Positions 47,652 through 59,454 are shown, counted from the first letter of the stretch. The stretch: DNA of 64,000 bases from Xenopus tropicalis (GCF_000004195.4 NC_030683.2:87631410-87695409); one strand, 5' to 3'. Notes: a model not told the origin generated them from the sequence alone. A program made the numbers and translations.

Positions 47652-48388
47652 TTAACCCTTTTACTGCCAGCCATTTTGGTCAAAGCGGAACTTGTATTGC
47701 CAGACAGTTTTTGAACATTTTGCACTGTTTCACTTTAGGGGCCTTTCCTCGGGGGGACTTTTAGTTTACCAAGGAAAACAATATATCGTTTTTTTCAGAA
47801 CAACCTAAGCTTTCAAAATATGGTAGAATTTTTGTGTAATTCCAATTCTGTAACAAGATATAGGCTTCTAAATGTCTAAAAATGCAAAAAAAATCAAATT
47901 TTCCATAATATAATCACACATACTAGAAACAAAAATTATTTTATGCACGAATATACAACTGATTTGGAAAGTCCCATGTCTCCTGAACGTGCCAATACCA
48001 AATATATATAGTTTTATGGAGATTTCTCACTTGTATAGGTCAAAAACTCCCAGCAGTACATTACCAAATTCCCAAAGCACTGCTCCAAAAAAACTGCATA
48101 CTTTGGATTTCAAGGCCAAAATTCCACTAACAGAAGGTTTATCCCAGAAAATTGTACATTTTTGGAAAGAACAGATTCTGGGGAATACAGAATAGGCACA
48201 ACTGTCTGTCTACTCCAAACTATCAAGTCGCAATGCTTTCCTAAAGTTATTGGTTTTTATCAAAATTTGTGATTTTTTTTAAAAATCGCTTCAAAGCTTC
48301 TAGTCTATAGTATCTTATCTCCTACAGGTCATAAAGTAACCAAATAAAACACCCTAAATATGAATGCCTGGGGTCCACTGAACAGTTA

Positions 48389-51300
48389 GATGCCCAATAT
48401 GTATAGGTTTACCTAAGTATGTGGCATGTAGGGGCCCCAATGTGAACATACCCCATATGAACTGTCATTTCTGTCATTTCAGCTTCTGCAAAATCAACAC
48501 ATTTACATCATTATATGTGGGATGAAGCTAGTAAAAAGTACGCTCACCCCAGAAAGTCATATATTTTTGGAAAGTACACATTCCCCCGAATCTAAAATGG
48601 GTACCCATGTCTTTCTACTCCAAAGTACCAAGCCGCACAGCTTTTCTAAAGTTAGCAATTTTGATGACATTTCCAAAAATCCCCTCAAAGCTTCCACTTT
48701 GAAGCATCTTATCTCCCACATAGCATTAGGTACCAAGATAAAACACCCTGAATTTGAACGCCAGGGGTCCACTGAACAGTTTGATGCCCAATATGTATAG
48801 GTTTACCTAAGTATGTGGCATGTAGGGGCCCCAATGTGAACATACCCCCATATGAACTGTCATTTCTGTCATTTCAGCTCCTGCAAAATCAACACATTTA
48901 CATTATTATATGTGGGATAAAGCTACAAAAAAGTACGCTCACCCCAGAAAGTCATATATTTTTGGAAAGTACACATTCCCCCGAATCTAAAATGGGTACC
49001 CATGTCTTTCTACTCCAAAGTACCAAGCCGCACAGCTTTTCTAAACTTAGCAATTTTGATGACATTTCCAAAAATCCCCTCAAAGCTTCCACTTTGAAGC
49101 ATCTTATCTCCCACATAGCATTAGGTACCAAGATAAAACACCCTGAATTTGAACACCAGGGGTCCACTGAACAGTTTGATGCCCAATATGTATAGGTTTA
49201 CCCAAGTATGTGGCATGTAGGGGCCCGAATGTGAACATACCCCCATATATACTGTCATTTCTGTCATTTCAGCTCCTGCAAAATCAACACATTTACATCA
49301 TTATATGTGAGATAAAGCTACAAAAAAGTACGCTCACCCCAGAAAGCCATATATTTTTGGAAAGTACACATTCCCCCGAATCTAAAATGGGTACCCATGT
49401 CTTTCTACTCCAAAGTACCAAGCCGCACAGCTTTTCTAAATTTAGCAATTTTGATGACATTTCCAAAAATCCCCTCAAAGCTTCCATTTTGAAGCATCTT
49501 ATCTCCCACATAGCATTAGGTACCAAGATAAAACACCCTGAATTTGAACGCCAGGGGTCCACTGAACAGTTTGATGCCCAATATGTATAGGTTTACCTAA
49601 GTATGTGGCATGTAGGGGCCCCAATGTGAACATACCCCCATATATACTGTCATTTCTGTCATTTCAGCTCCTGCAAAATCAACACATTTACATCATTATA
49701 TGTGGGATAAAGCTACAAAAAAGTACGCTCACCCCAGAAAGTCATATATTTTTGGAAAGTACACATTCCCCCGAATCTAAAATGGGTACCCATGTCTTTC
49801 TACTCCAAAGTACCAAGCCGCACAGCTTTTCTAAAATTAGCAATTTTGATGACATTTCCAAAAATCCCCTCAAAGCTTCCACTTTGCAGCATCTTATCTC
49901 CCACATAGCATTAGGTACCAAGATAAAACACCCTGAATTTGAACACCAGGGGTCCACTGAACAGTTTGATGCCCAATATGTATAGGTTTACCCAAGTATG
50001 TGGCATGTAGGGGCCCGAATGTGAACATACCCCCATATATACTGTCATTTCTGTCATTTCAGCTCCTGCAAAATCAACACATTTACATCATTATATGTGA
50101 GATAAAGCTACAAAAAAGTACGCTCACCCCAGAAAGCCATATATTTTTGGAAAGTACACATTCCCCCAAATCTAAAATGGGTACCCATGCCTTTCTACTC
50201 CAAAGTACCAAGCCGCACAGCTTTTCTAAATTAGCAATTTTGATGACATTTCCAAAAATCCCCTCAAAGCTTCCATTTTGAAGCATCTTATCTCCCACAT
50301 AGCATTAGGTACCAAGATAAAACACCCTGAATTTGAACGCCAGGGGTCCACTGAACAGTTTGATGCCCAATATGTATAGGTTTACCTAAGTATGTGGCAT
50401 GTAGGGGCCCCAATGTGAACATACCCCCATATATACTGTCATTTCTGTCATTTCAGCTCATGCAAAATCAACACATTTACATCATTATATGTGGGATAAA
50501 GCTACAAAAAAGTATGCTCACCCCAGAAAGTCATATATTTTTGGAAAGTACACATTCCCCCGAATCTAAAATGGGTACCCATGTCTTTCTACTCCAAAGT
50601 ACCAAGCCGCACAGCTTTTCTAAAGTTAGCAATTTTGATGACATTTCCAAAAATCCCCTCAAAGCTTCCACTTTGCAGCATCTTATCTCCCACATAGTGT
50701 TAGGTACCAAGATAAAACACCCTAAATTTGAACGCCAGGGGTCCACTGAACAGTTTGATGCCCAATATGTATAGGTTTACCTAAGTATGTGGCATGTAGG
50801 GGCCCCAATGGGAACATACCCCCATATGATCTATCATTTCAGCTCCTGCAAAATCAACACATTTACATCCTTTATGTGGGATAATGCTACAAAAAAAGTA
50901 CATTCACCCCAGAAAGCCATATATTTTTGGAAAATACACATCCCCCCGAATCTATAATGGGTAAATATTTCTTATTGCTACAAAGTACCAAGCTGTAAAG
51001 CTTTCCTAAGTTTGCAGATTTATATGACATTTTCGAAAATCGCATAAAAATGTTGCAATTTGCCGCATTTATCTCTCACAATTTCTTGATAAAGATCAGA
51101 TAAAGACAAATCACCCCAAAAAGGAACACCAGAGGTCTACTGAACAGTTTGATGCCCAATATGCATAGATATACCAAAGTCTGCGGTATGTACTGAACCC
51201 AAAATGAAAATAGCGCATAAGGATTTCTCGCCTGCCAGCTCAGCTTTTGCACACAGAGCCCCCTGTCAGTGTATTATGTGCCAAAACTTCCCCTAACTAT

Positions 51301-52080
51301 ACAGATCCCCCACAAAACCATATATTTTTGGAAAGTACACATTCTGAAAAATCCAACAAGGGTAAAGAGTCCTTTCTACACCAAAGTACCAATCTGCAGA
51401 GCTTTCCTAAAGTTATCGGTTTTTATGACATTTCAGAAAATTGCCTAAAAATGTTGCAATTTGTCACATTTATCTCACACAATTTCTTGCGTACAAAGGC
51501 AAATCACCCCCAATAGGAACACCAGAGGCCTACTGAACAGTTTGATGCCCAATATGCATAGATATACCAAAGTCTGCGGTATGTACTGAACCCTAAATGA
51601 AAATAGCGCATAAGGATTTCTCGCCTGCCAGCTCAGCTTTTGCACACAGAGCCCCCTGTCAGTGTATTATGTGCCAAAACTTCCCCTAACTATACAGATC
51701 CCCCACAAAACCATATATTTTTGGAAAGTACACATTCTGACAAATCCAACAAGGGTAAAGAGTCCTTTCTACACCAAAGTACCAATCTGCAGAGCTTTCC
51801 TAAAGTTATCGGTTTTTATGAGATTTCAGAAAATCGCCTAAAAATGTTGCAATTTGCCGCATTTATCTCACACAATTTCTTGCGTACAAAGGCAAGTCAC
51901 CCCAAATAGGAACACCAGAGGTCTACTGAACAGTTTGATGCCCAATATGCATAGATATACCAAAGTCTGCGGTATGTACTGAACCCAAAATGAAAATAGC
52001 GCATAAGGATTTCTCGCCTGCCAGCTCAGCTTTTGCACACAGAGCCCCCTGTCAGTGTATTATGTGCAGTAACCCCCCCT
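48389..52080 (-). repeat. element B satellite array, ten units of 393-395 bp
   Basis: GATGCCCAATATG starts at 48389, 48783, 49178, 49573, 49968, 50362, 50757, 51151, 51544 and 51937. The first seven units are one closely matched type; the rest form a second type with GCACACAGAGCCCCCTGTC. Units 49178 and 49968 share variants absent from their neighbours, a 790-bp higher-order period. Each type-1 unit repeats a 126-codon open frame, but 395 is not a multiple of three and there is no start context, so these are not genes. Confidence 0.93.
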
Positions 52081-52380
52081 AACTATACAGTGACCCCCAG
52101 AAAACCATATATTTTTGGAAAGTACACATTCTGATGAATTCAAAATAGGTAAAGTTATTTTTGTACACCAAAGTTACACCTGGCAAAGCTACGCTAAAAA
52201 CAGATCAGGAACACTTATATAGGGATAAAATGTGATAAAACCACAAAAATTGTGCAAATCAGTGAAACAACAAAATAAGTCACATGACAGTGTAATTAGT
52301 GGCCAGAATATCTGATCCAATAGTTACGCTGTCAAAATAAACAGTTTTTAGGTAAAAGAAAATAAAACCAAAGTGGTAAA

Positions 52381-52640
52381 ATGAAAAAAAAAAAAAAAAA
52401 AAGCAAAACAAAAAAAAACCAAAGTGTTTGTGTATACATGTGTGTACATGTGTAAAAGTTGTGTGATAGTGTGTAAGTGTGTATATGAGTGTAAATAAGT
52501 GTATAAAAGTGTGAAAAATGAAAAAAAAAAATGCTAAAATGTGTGCTGTAAGTGTGTGTAAATGTATGTAAGTGTGTATAAATGTATGTAAATGTGTGTA
52601 TAAGTGTGTAAAAGTGTGTAAATGCAATAAAAAAAAAAGT
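52381..52640. repeat. A-run and TGTGTAA-like low-complexity tract of element B
   Basis: A20 at about 52383-52402, then GTGTGTAAATGTATG-like repeats. The inverse counterpart of 22975-23172 in element A. Confidence 0.85.
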
Positions 52641-52750
52641 CCTTACCTGTTCCTGAAGACCGATCGCCTCCTTCCTCATTTGGGCCGGCGCTGGGGGAGA
52701 GGGAGGAAGCAGGAAGCAGCAGATGCGATGCGATCGCGTCTGCTGCTTCC
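52641..52750 (-). promoter_or_regulatory. GC-rich block of element B with splice donor
   Basis: On the minus strand GGAACAG|GTAAGGAC (GT at 52646-52645) ends a CpG-rich block, at the same place as the donor at 22913 in element A. GCCGGCGCTGGGGGA is shared with element A's opposite strand. I infer a promoter plus non-coding first exon; no TATA is obvious here. Confidence 0.35.
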
Positions 52751-52755
52751 TGGAG

Positions 52756-52970
52756 GGTCCTGCGAGCGATCGGCTCGCAGGACCCTGATGACAGCCCCCC
52801 TGGCACATTGCCCAGGGGGGCTGTCATTGTTAGAAGCCCTCTGCAGCGGCGGCACATGCCACCGCTGCAGAGGGCAGCGCTTAAACGCCAACGACGTATG
52901 AGACACGTCGTTGGCGTTTAAGCCCTTTTACTGCCAGCACGTATGCCATACGTGCTTGGCAGTAAAAGAG
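52756..52970. repeat. hairpin cluster at the right end of element B
   Basis: Five hairpins in a row: GGTCCTGCGAGC-type (52756-52784); GACAGCCCCCCTGG-type (52791-52826); CCCTCTGCAGCGG-type (52838-52875); CTTAAACGCCAACGACGT with a perfect 18-bp inverse arm (52880-52922); and CTTTTACTGCCAGCACGTATG (52925-52968), whose arms contain the terminal repeat itself. Confidence 0.88.
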
Positions 52971-52974
52971 TTAA

Positions 52975-53344
52975 ACATTAGAATGTACAGTATATATAAC
53001 CTCAAATAACACCAACACAGAAAAGCTTGTCACCACAAAAACACTCCACTGGATTAATAGGGTCACCCTGCCATGCTAGCCACCAGGTACAGCCACATTC
53101 TTGTGGGCAAGAGATAGCAGGTAAGCCTCTCTCCATACCAATGCCTGCTGGAACCAATACCCAAAGTGGTACTGAACCATACTCCACTAGGCAGTGGTAT
53201 CCTTACCACTAGCACCCCACTGCTGAGAAAAAAAAACCCTTACCTAACCAACAAGGTTGGGTGGGCGGAATGCTACTCCTCTTGCTGCTGAGTATGTGAG
53301 AGGAAATAGAACTTCCTGCACCCCGCTATATATATATATATAAT
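52975..53344. other. no recognised feature
   Basis: Unclassified, with a (TA)n run at about 53328-53343. Confidence 0.45.
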
Positions 53345-53540
53345 ATGCAGCAGAAGCCGGCACTCACGTGTAAAGTTGATAAATGTGCCTGGGTGCAGTC
53401 CCAACGAAATGTTTGCAGATGCTTGGAGAAAGGTACCGCTCACACAGGTCTTAGGATCAGTTTTGAAGTTTTATTGTAGAGGCAAGGGAACTGACGTTTC
53501 GGCTGCAACACCAGACTTTGACAAAGGCTGGTGTTGCACA
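53345..53540 (-). repeat. hammerhead-like repeat, copy 4
   Basis: On the minus strand CTTTGTCAAAG, then a GC stretch, then CCGAAACGTCAG, then AATAAAAC, then GAGTGCCGGC follow the order of the other copies. It ends exactly where the Tc1 element begins without its outer 62-66 bp. Confidence 0.5.
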
Positions 53541-55094
53541 AAATGTTTCTGATCATCAAACACATTTAACTATTAGTCAAAGATAACACAAGTAAACACA
53601 AAATGCAGTTTTTAAATGAGGGTTTTTATTATTTAGGGAGAAAAAAAATCCAAACCTACATGGCCCTGTGTGAAAAAGTAATTGCCCCCTGAACCTAATA
53701 ACTGGTTGGGCCACCCTTAGCAGCAATAACTGCAATCAAGCGTTTGCGATAACTTGCAACGAGTCTTTTACAGCGCTCTGGAGGAATTTTGGCCCACTCA
53801 TCTTTGCAGAATTGTTGTAATTCAGCTTTATTTGAGGGTTTTCTAGCATGAACCGCCTTTTTAAGGTCATGCCACAACATCTCAATAGGATTCAGGTCAG
53901 GACTTTGACTAGGCCACTCCAAAGTCTTCATTTTGTTTTTCTTCAGCCATTCAGAGGTGGATTTGCTGGTGTGTTTTGGGTCATTGTCCTGCTGCAGCAC
54001 CCAAGATCGCTTCAGCTTGAGTTGACGAACAGATGGCCGGACATTCTCCTTCAGGATTTTTTGGTAGACAGTAGAATTCATGGTTCCATCTATCACAGCA
54101 AGCCTTCCAGGTCCTGAAGCAGCAAAACAACCCCAGACCATCACACTACCACCACCATATTTTACTGTTGGTATGATGTTCTTTTTCTGAAATGCTGTGT
54201 TACTTTTACGCCAGATGTAACGGGACACGCACCTTCCAAAAAATTCAACTTTTGTCTCGTCGGTCCACAAGGTATTTTCCCCAAAGTCTTGGCAATCATT
54301 GAGATGTTTTTTAGCAAAATTGAGACAAGCCATAATGTTCTTTTTGCTTAAAAGTGGTTTGCGCCTTGGAAATCTGCCATGCAGGCCATTTTTGCCCAGT
54401 CTCTTTCTTATGGTGGAGTCGTGAACACTGACCTTAATTGAGGCAAGTGAGGCCTGCAGTTCTTTAGATGTTGTCCTGGGGTCTTTTGTGGCCTCTCGGA
54501 TGAGTTGTCTCTGCGCTCTTGGGGTAATTTTGGTCGGCCGGCCACTCCTGGGAAGGTTCACCACTGTTCCATGTTTTTGCCATTTGTGGATAATGGCTCT
54601 CACTGTGGTTCGCTGGAGTCCCAAAGCTTTAGAAATGGCTTTATAACCTTTACCAGACTGATAGATCTCAATTACTTTTGTTCTCATTTGTTCCTGAATT
54701 TCTTTGGATCTTGGCATGATGTCTAGCTTTTGAGGTGCTTTTGGTCTACTTCTCTGTGTCAGGTAGCTCCTATTTAAGTGATTTCTTGATTGAAACAGGT
54801 GTGGCAGTAATCAGGCCTGGGGGTGACTACAGAAATTGAACTCAGGAGTGATAAACCACAGTTAAGTTATTTTTTAACAAGGGGCAATCACTTTTTCACA
54901 CAGGGCCATGTAGATTTGGAGTTTTTTTTCTCCCTTAATAACGTAAACCTTCATTTAAAAACTGCATTTTGTGTTCAATTATGTTATCTTTGACTAATAG
55001 TTAACGGTTTTTGATGAGCAGAAACATTTAAGTGTGACAAACATGCAAAAGAATAAGAAATCAGGAAGGGGGCAAATAGTTTTTCACACCACTG
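53541..55094 (-). mobile_element. Frog Prince-like Tc1 element, one end clipped
   Basis: The right end reads TTTTTCACACCACTG followed by TA (55095-55096). Inside both ends the inverted repeats share AACTATTAGTCAAAGATAAC and ACATGGCCCTGTGTGAAAAA. The left inverted repeat starts only at about 53541, lacking the outermost 62-66 bp present on the right. The transposase is intact, but this copy should not transpose itself without a second end. Confidence 0.9.
53695..54717 (-). CDS. Tc1-type transposase, intact 340 residues (Frog Prince-like)
   Basis: Cut-and-paste transposase that would bind inverted repeats and insert at TA. The frame is open for 340 codons, the usual Tc1 length. The N-terminal 110 residues form the two HTH motifs of the paired-like DNA-binding domain, with LPRSGRPTKITPR as the GRPR-like linker (55-67). 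The catalytic DD34E triad is complete: D153 in LWTDET, D244 in LQQDNDPKHT, and E279 in DLNPIEM. The glycine-rich box is KYGGGSVMVWGCFAASGPG (187-205). The Met at 54717 begins MPRSKEIQEQ, the family start. It resembles the Frog Prince group named from ranid frogs. No frame break is seen; whether it is expressed is unknown. Confidence 0.93.
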   Translation of the reverse strand: MPRSKEIQEQMRTKVIEIYQSGKGYKAISKALGLQRTTVRAIIHKWQKHGTVVNLPRSGRPTKITPRAQRQLIREATKDPRTTSKELQASLASIKVSVHDSTIRKRLGKNGLHGRFPRRKPLLSKKNIMACLNFAKKHLNDCQDFGENTLWTDETKVEFFGRCVSRYIWRKSNTAFQKKNIIPTVKYGGGSVMVWGCFAASGPGRLAVIDGTMNSTVYQKILKENVRPSVRQLKLKRSWVLQQDNDPKHTSKSTSEWLKKNKMKTLEWPSQSPDLNPIEMLWHDLKKAVHARKPSNKAELQQFCKDEWAKIPPERCKRLVASYRKRLIAVIAAKGGPTSY

Positions 55095-55096
55095 TA

Positions 55097-56949
55097 TATA
55101 TATATATATGTTTGTGTGCACCATGAATCATATGATCCCAGGAGGGGGCCCTTAGCACTTCTATTTAGGATTACCTAGTGACACACACTACAAAAAAAAA
55201 AGTATATTGTTATAGAAATAGTTTATTTAGATGAAGCAGAGTTTTACATATTAGCTTTTTTTTTGCAATATACTTTTGTAGAGACCTTCATTGTTCAGGG
55301 GTATAGTTTTCCTTTAAGGCATACCCATTGTCTGTCCAGTTATTTTGTTTGAGAATTTCATGTACAGCAGAAAGGTTTTCTACACAGTCCTTCATACAAA
55401 GTTAGCTGTGGTATAAATAAAATACATACTTTAGAGCCCTGTCGTCTGTATTAGACTTACCAGGAAGGGTCTTAATGTGGAAAATAAGGACAAAAAAGAT
55501 AAAATTAAGATAAAAGTACTCTATCCAAAAGTGCTCTTCATGTTGGTAGCAAACTTAATATTTTTGTACCAAATGAATTACATTATTTAATTTTCCTTTT
55601 GGTTTTCTTATATTTACTTTTTATATTTTCTTTTTTCTCTGTTATTTTCTGGGAAGATGAATACAGAAGGCGAAGAAACAGTATGAATTTTGGAGTGGAG
55701 TGTAGTATTATCTTATTAAAGTAAATATGTACCTGTCCTTTAAGGTGGGATTTGTAGGTAGCACATACAGGTGTAATAGGTACAGTTATAGATGTGCAAC
55801 CAGGACAGATGTAATGCAATTGCTCACTGATCTGGTATAAAGCAATCAAACACCATATATACGCAAGCGTTCCCAGATTACTCACGCCTCCAGCTTTACT
55901 GAGGTTTGCTTGAACAAAGTGCAATTCTTTTATATTTATCTAAAATATGACAAGTAAGCTGTAAAGCTGAAATAAGTGACTTAATAACAAGTTTGAGAAA
56001 GCCATAAGCCCCATTCCTAGATGTCTGTGTGTCAGACAACTACAAATGAGTTTTTATTTTATCTTTAAATACCTAAAGTATTCTATCATCAAGGGCTTCT
56101 TTTAGATCTGTCTCATGAAACACAATAGTCTATAGTGCTGTAATTCCAGAGCTACATTAGCCCAATAATACCAGCCTGACTACTCTGTATTTTGGTTGCT
56201 GCTTGATATTCACTGGGAAGTGTAAAGCCACCCTAATGATTAATGTACTTTGTAGTCTGTTGTATCTCTTTTTATGGACTGCTCTAACTACAAAACTACA
56301 ACAATTTTGTAAAAATAATACATGGTATCCTACTGGCACTGCTGCATTATTTGAAGGCTTTTCTTTTTATCCAGCTTAAGTGCATGTACAGAAATGCTGG
56401 TTAAATTAGTTGCAGGAAGCTGATGTGCTGAGTAACTACTACAAAACAGAGCCTTTACAAAAGACAGACCTCAGCAGAAAGGTGTAAGGAACTGGCACAA
56501 ACAAAGTCTGAATTCAGGCATAGGTCTAAGCAGGCAGAAAATAAACAGGTACCTTGAGACAGACCCAGAGTAAATGATTCAGGATTTAGTCAGGTTTTTA
56601 TAACAGTCTCCCTATAGGCCACTGCCTGGGGCTGGGTTGAGGGTGTGGACCAGGGAATAAGTCAATTACTGTATATTAGCTAGACCAGGCCAGTAAATAC
56701 CAGGCAGTTCCTAAACCAGGGAGTCCCTGACACTCGATCTTACATGTAGCTTGGGCTTTTCCAATGTTGGGCTACTAAAAAATCCTCATGCTAACAAATC
56801 TGCTATTATATTGTCACCACTTTAACTTTACCAAGCATTGATTGTGCCATTCAGTTAGCACTTGCACCTATTCAAAACACTGTGCACTATAGTGCGCTAG
56901 TTTTACCTTTGTTGGTATATCCATTTAAAGGCATAATTTTTGCTTTCAC
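55097..56949. other. no recognised gene
   Basis: T2-like ends TTTCCTTTAAGG near 55318 and GTCCTTTAAGG near 55738 are half-element remnants. Otherwise AT-rich DNA with nothing I can classify. Confidence 0.4.
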
Positions 56950-57303
56950 CAACAAGTATGATTAAGTGCGCTTGCGCACGAAACGCGCCAGGCACTTTTG
57001 ATTTTAATGGAAGAATAAAGATCGCCTTTTAGCAGACTTCTGTGTCCGGTGGTGCTTGAAGTTCCTTTGCAGCTTTGTGATTTTCTCCCCCTTTGGCTAC
57101 GGGTTCGGGGCCTTGAGCACCCAGACCACTCCGGGACTTGGGTGAGCTTGTTTACATACAATTGGATTTTATTGATTCTTTGTGACTGAGTGGGATTGAA
57201 TATTCTTTGAGACGGGCTTTGGGTTTTTCACACCCGGGCCGTTTGGACTTTTGGTACGCTACTCTTCCACTACCCATATGTTTGTATGCCTTGGGATTAG
57301 ACA
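56950..57303 (+). repeat. hammerhead-like repeat, copy 2
   Basis: ATGATTAA at 56958-56965 is followed by a 6-bp stem GTGCGC/GCGCAC and GAAACGCG, then AATAAAG at 57014. The core variant ATGATTAA is the same as in copy 1 at 8541, so the two share a subfamily. The outer stem is weaker here. Confidence 0.5.
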
Positions 57304-57305
57304 AT

Positions 57306-58515
57306 TAGTTACCGTATATACTCGAGTATAAGCCGAGTTTTTGAGCACAAAAAATGTGCTCAAAAAGTAACCCTCGGCTTATACTCGGGTATACCTCCCT
57401 CCCTCCACTTGTGTCCCTCCAGCCGACTCTCGATCTGGCGATGTATCGCGCTCGCATCCCCCCCCCCGTGTGTGGACGTGTGTCCGTCACTCACCGCAGT
57501 CCGAGCGGGACACATCGCTTCACGAAAGCGTGTGCCTGTCGCACATGCACTCACCGGCATCGACGGGGGGTTGGGGAGGTCCAAGCGCAAACCATCGCCA
57601 GATTCAGTGCACCTACTGGAACGCCAGTCGCACACATACTCACCGCCGCCGACGGGGGGGTTAGGGGGTCCGAGCGAGATACATCACCAGCTCCAGCACA
57701 ACTACTGGAACGCTCCCTTCACGAAAGTGTGGGGAGTATGGGCTGTTGTGATATAGTCCCAGGCTCAGCAGCAGCAGCAGACATGTTCCCGGTGCTACTG
57801 GAGGCGCAGCGCCTGTCAGAGGAACACGTGGCTTTAGCTGGGTGAATGGAGACAAAACAATATGAGGCCAAACAGGAAACAGCACGGCCGGGCAGTCTGG
57901 CACCTGGGTAACCTTCCATGCCATCCTATCGCTTAGCCAGCCAGCCAAAACACATGCCAGTCTTTATTTCTGTCAGGAGAATGGGGGGGTGGCAACTATG
58001 TGGCAGCGCTTATAATATCGCCCCCTCATCCTTACCCGCACACACAGACGCACACGCTGAGGCCATTCATGAATATGTGCAAGAAAAAGTTGGAGCAATA
58101 GAGAGAGCCTACAGTGCACATCCATCTGCACAACGTAAGTAAGTAATTGGTACAATAACTTGTTATTTACAAAAATTTAATTTGTACTAAGTCTGGCATT
58201 AAGAATTATTTTGCCCTTGTAACTACTATTGTAGTACTGTGGTGGGACTTGTACACTGGTGTCCAAGTACTTGATAATTAGTATGGCAGCTTCCTTAGCG
58301 TTTGCAAACTTGCTTTTGTCTGCTGCTGTAGCATTTTTCTTTCCCTAAAGTTATCTATTTATTTATCTGTTATTTATTTGATTATTGAAACTTAGCAGTA
58401 GCGGTTGCATTTCCCACCCTAGGCTTATACTCGAGTCAATAAGTTTTTCCAGTTGTCTTAGGTAAAATTAGGTACCTCTGCTTATATTCGGATCGGCTTA
58501 TACAGCCTTACCCTA
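57306..58515. mobile_element. DNA-transposon repeat (TATACTCGAGTATAAGCCG family)
   Basis: The left end has a hairpin: CGAGTATAAGCCGAG and its inverse CTCGGCTTATACTCG around GAGCACA/TGTGCTC. The right end has GGCTTATACTCGAGTC and ATCGGCTTATACAG. The middle (57400-57760) holds diverged GC-rich modules of about 110 bp with CACTCACCG and GACGGGGGG. The apparent 60-160 codon frames there are repeat by-products. Superfamily not assigned. Confidence 0.65.
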
Positions 58516-59450
58516 GTAGGTTTAGGCACCTTTCTTTTTCTCTGCACCAACAAGTACTCCCTTTTGCCAACATGCATGCAACAGTAGCAGTTGCATCAGT
58601 GGGCTATTTATAAAAATTGGCTAGGCGAGTTGTGCTTAAAAACATGAACCTATGGGCCTGATTTTGCACTTTGCACCTTACCTCATTTTAATACTTTTTA
58701 TGATTTATAATTATGAATTGAGTTAAATGATAGATTATGATAGATTATGCATCTCACATTTAGTTTAAATGGGTAAAATGCATTGTTCATAATTGTGAGC
58801 TTTGCCTTAAATAAAGACAAAAAAAACCCTGAAATTAAGTCCATAACTCCAAGACCTGTTGGCTAAAAAAGTATATGGATTATAGTATATTGGATGATAC
58901 CACTGTTTCCATTACATTAACACATTGTTTCTAGATTTCAACTATTAGTCATTTCTGACAATCATGAGTTCTGTGCCTGCTATGGTTTCCAAAAGTGTCC
59001 GATCATCAAGAATAGACTGCAGGTGAACAGCACTATTTCACAATGTGAAATTCTTCCACACCCACACTCCCACCTGTGTTCAGATATGCAATCACTTGTG
59101 TACGTATAGCTTAATTTATACATTGACTTGCCCTTGCGGCACAGGCTATATATTAAAACGTCACAAAAGATAGGAGATTGTGGATGTTGAAAGAAACAAT
59201 TATTTGCTTGTGCAACTAATTGCATAATGGAAAAATATGCTCATGCCACAAACATCTGAATAGCCATAAAATGTTAATATAGTCATAACATCACTTAATA
59301 TACTTAATTTTAGAATTATGATGGTAAAATTATGAAGTCTGAGGTTTATAATAAACAGAGCATTTGAATTACAGGTATGAATATGAGACTGGAGTTTCCC
59401 CGAAAATGTAAATGTCTGTGAAATCTAATTAAAACAACAAACAACAATTG
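58516..59450. other. no recognised feature
   Basis: AT-rich; no exon or repeat recognised. Confidence 0.5.
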
Positions 59451-59454
59451 TTGT

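Larger units (their letters stand above)
47656..52970 (-). mobile_element. element B: 5.3-kb TTAA-flanked relative of element A, inverted
   Basis: Ends are CCCTTTTACTGCCA (left) and the inverse of CTCTTTTACTGCCA (right), bordered by TTAA at 47652-47655 and 52971-52974. These match element A's CCCTTTAAGTGCCA at 12 of 14. On the minus strand the order equals element A on the plus strand: hairpin cluster, GC-rich block with donor, CA/pyrimidine tract, ten tandem units, terminal domain. No transposase frame. Likely a piggyBac-type non-autonomous element. Confidence 0.75.

Noticed and set aside
48815..50774. Five near-identical 126-codon plus-strand frames spaced 395 bp
   Set aside because: They are the same stretch of a tandem unit whose length is not a multiple of three; one unit (near 50240) already has a frameshift, and minus-strand frames are equally conserved.
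23899..52080. CRISPR array
   Set aside because: The arrays have 385-395-bp units with no short repeat-spacer alternation, and the DNA is clearly eukaryotic.
22512..52970. An encoded piggyBac transposase in element A or B
   Set aside because: No frame over about 160 codons with plausible catalytic residues lies in either element, so I call both non-autonomous.
57354..57845. 163-codon GC-rich frame
   Set aside because: It lies within diverged GC-rich modules of a DNA transposon, with several overlapping frames on both strands open for compositional reasons.
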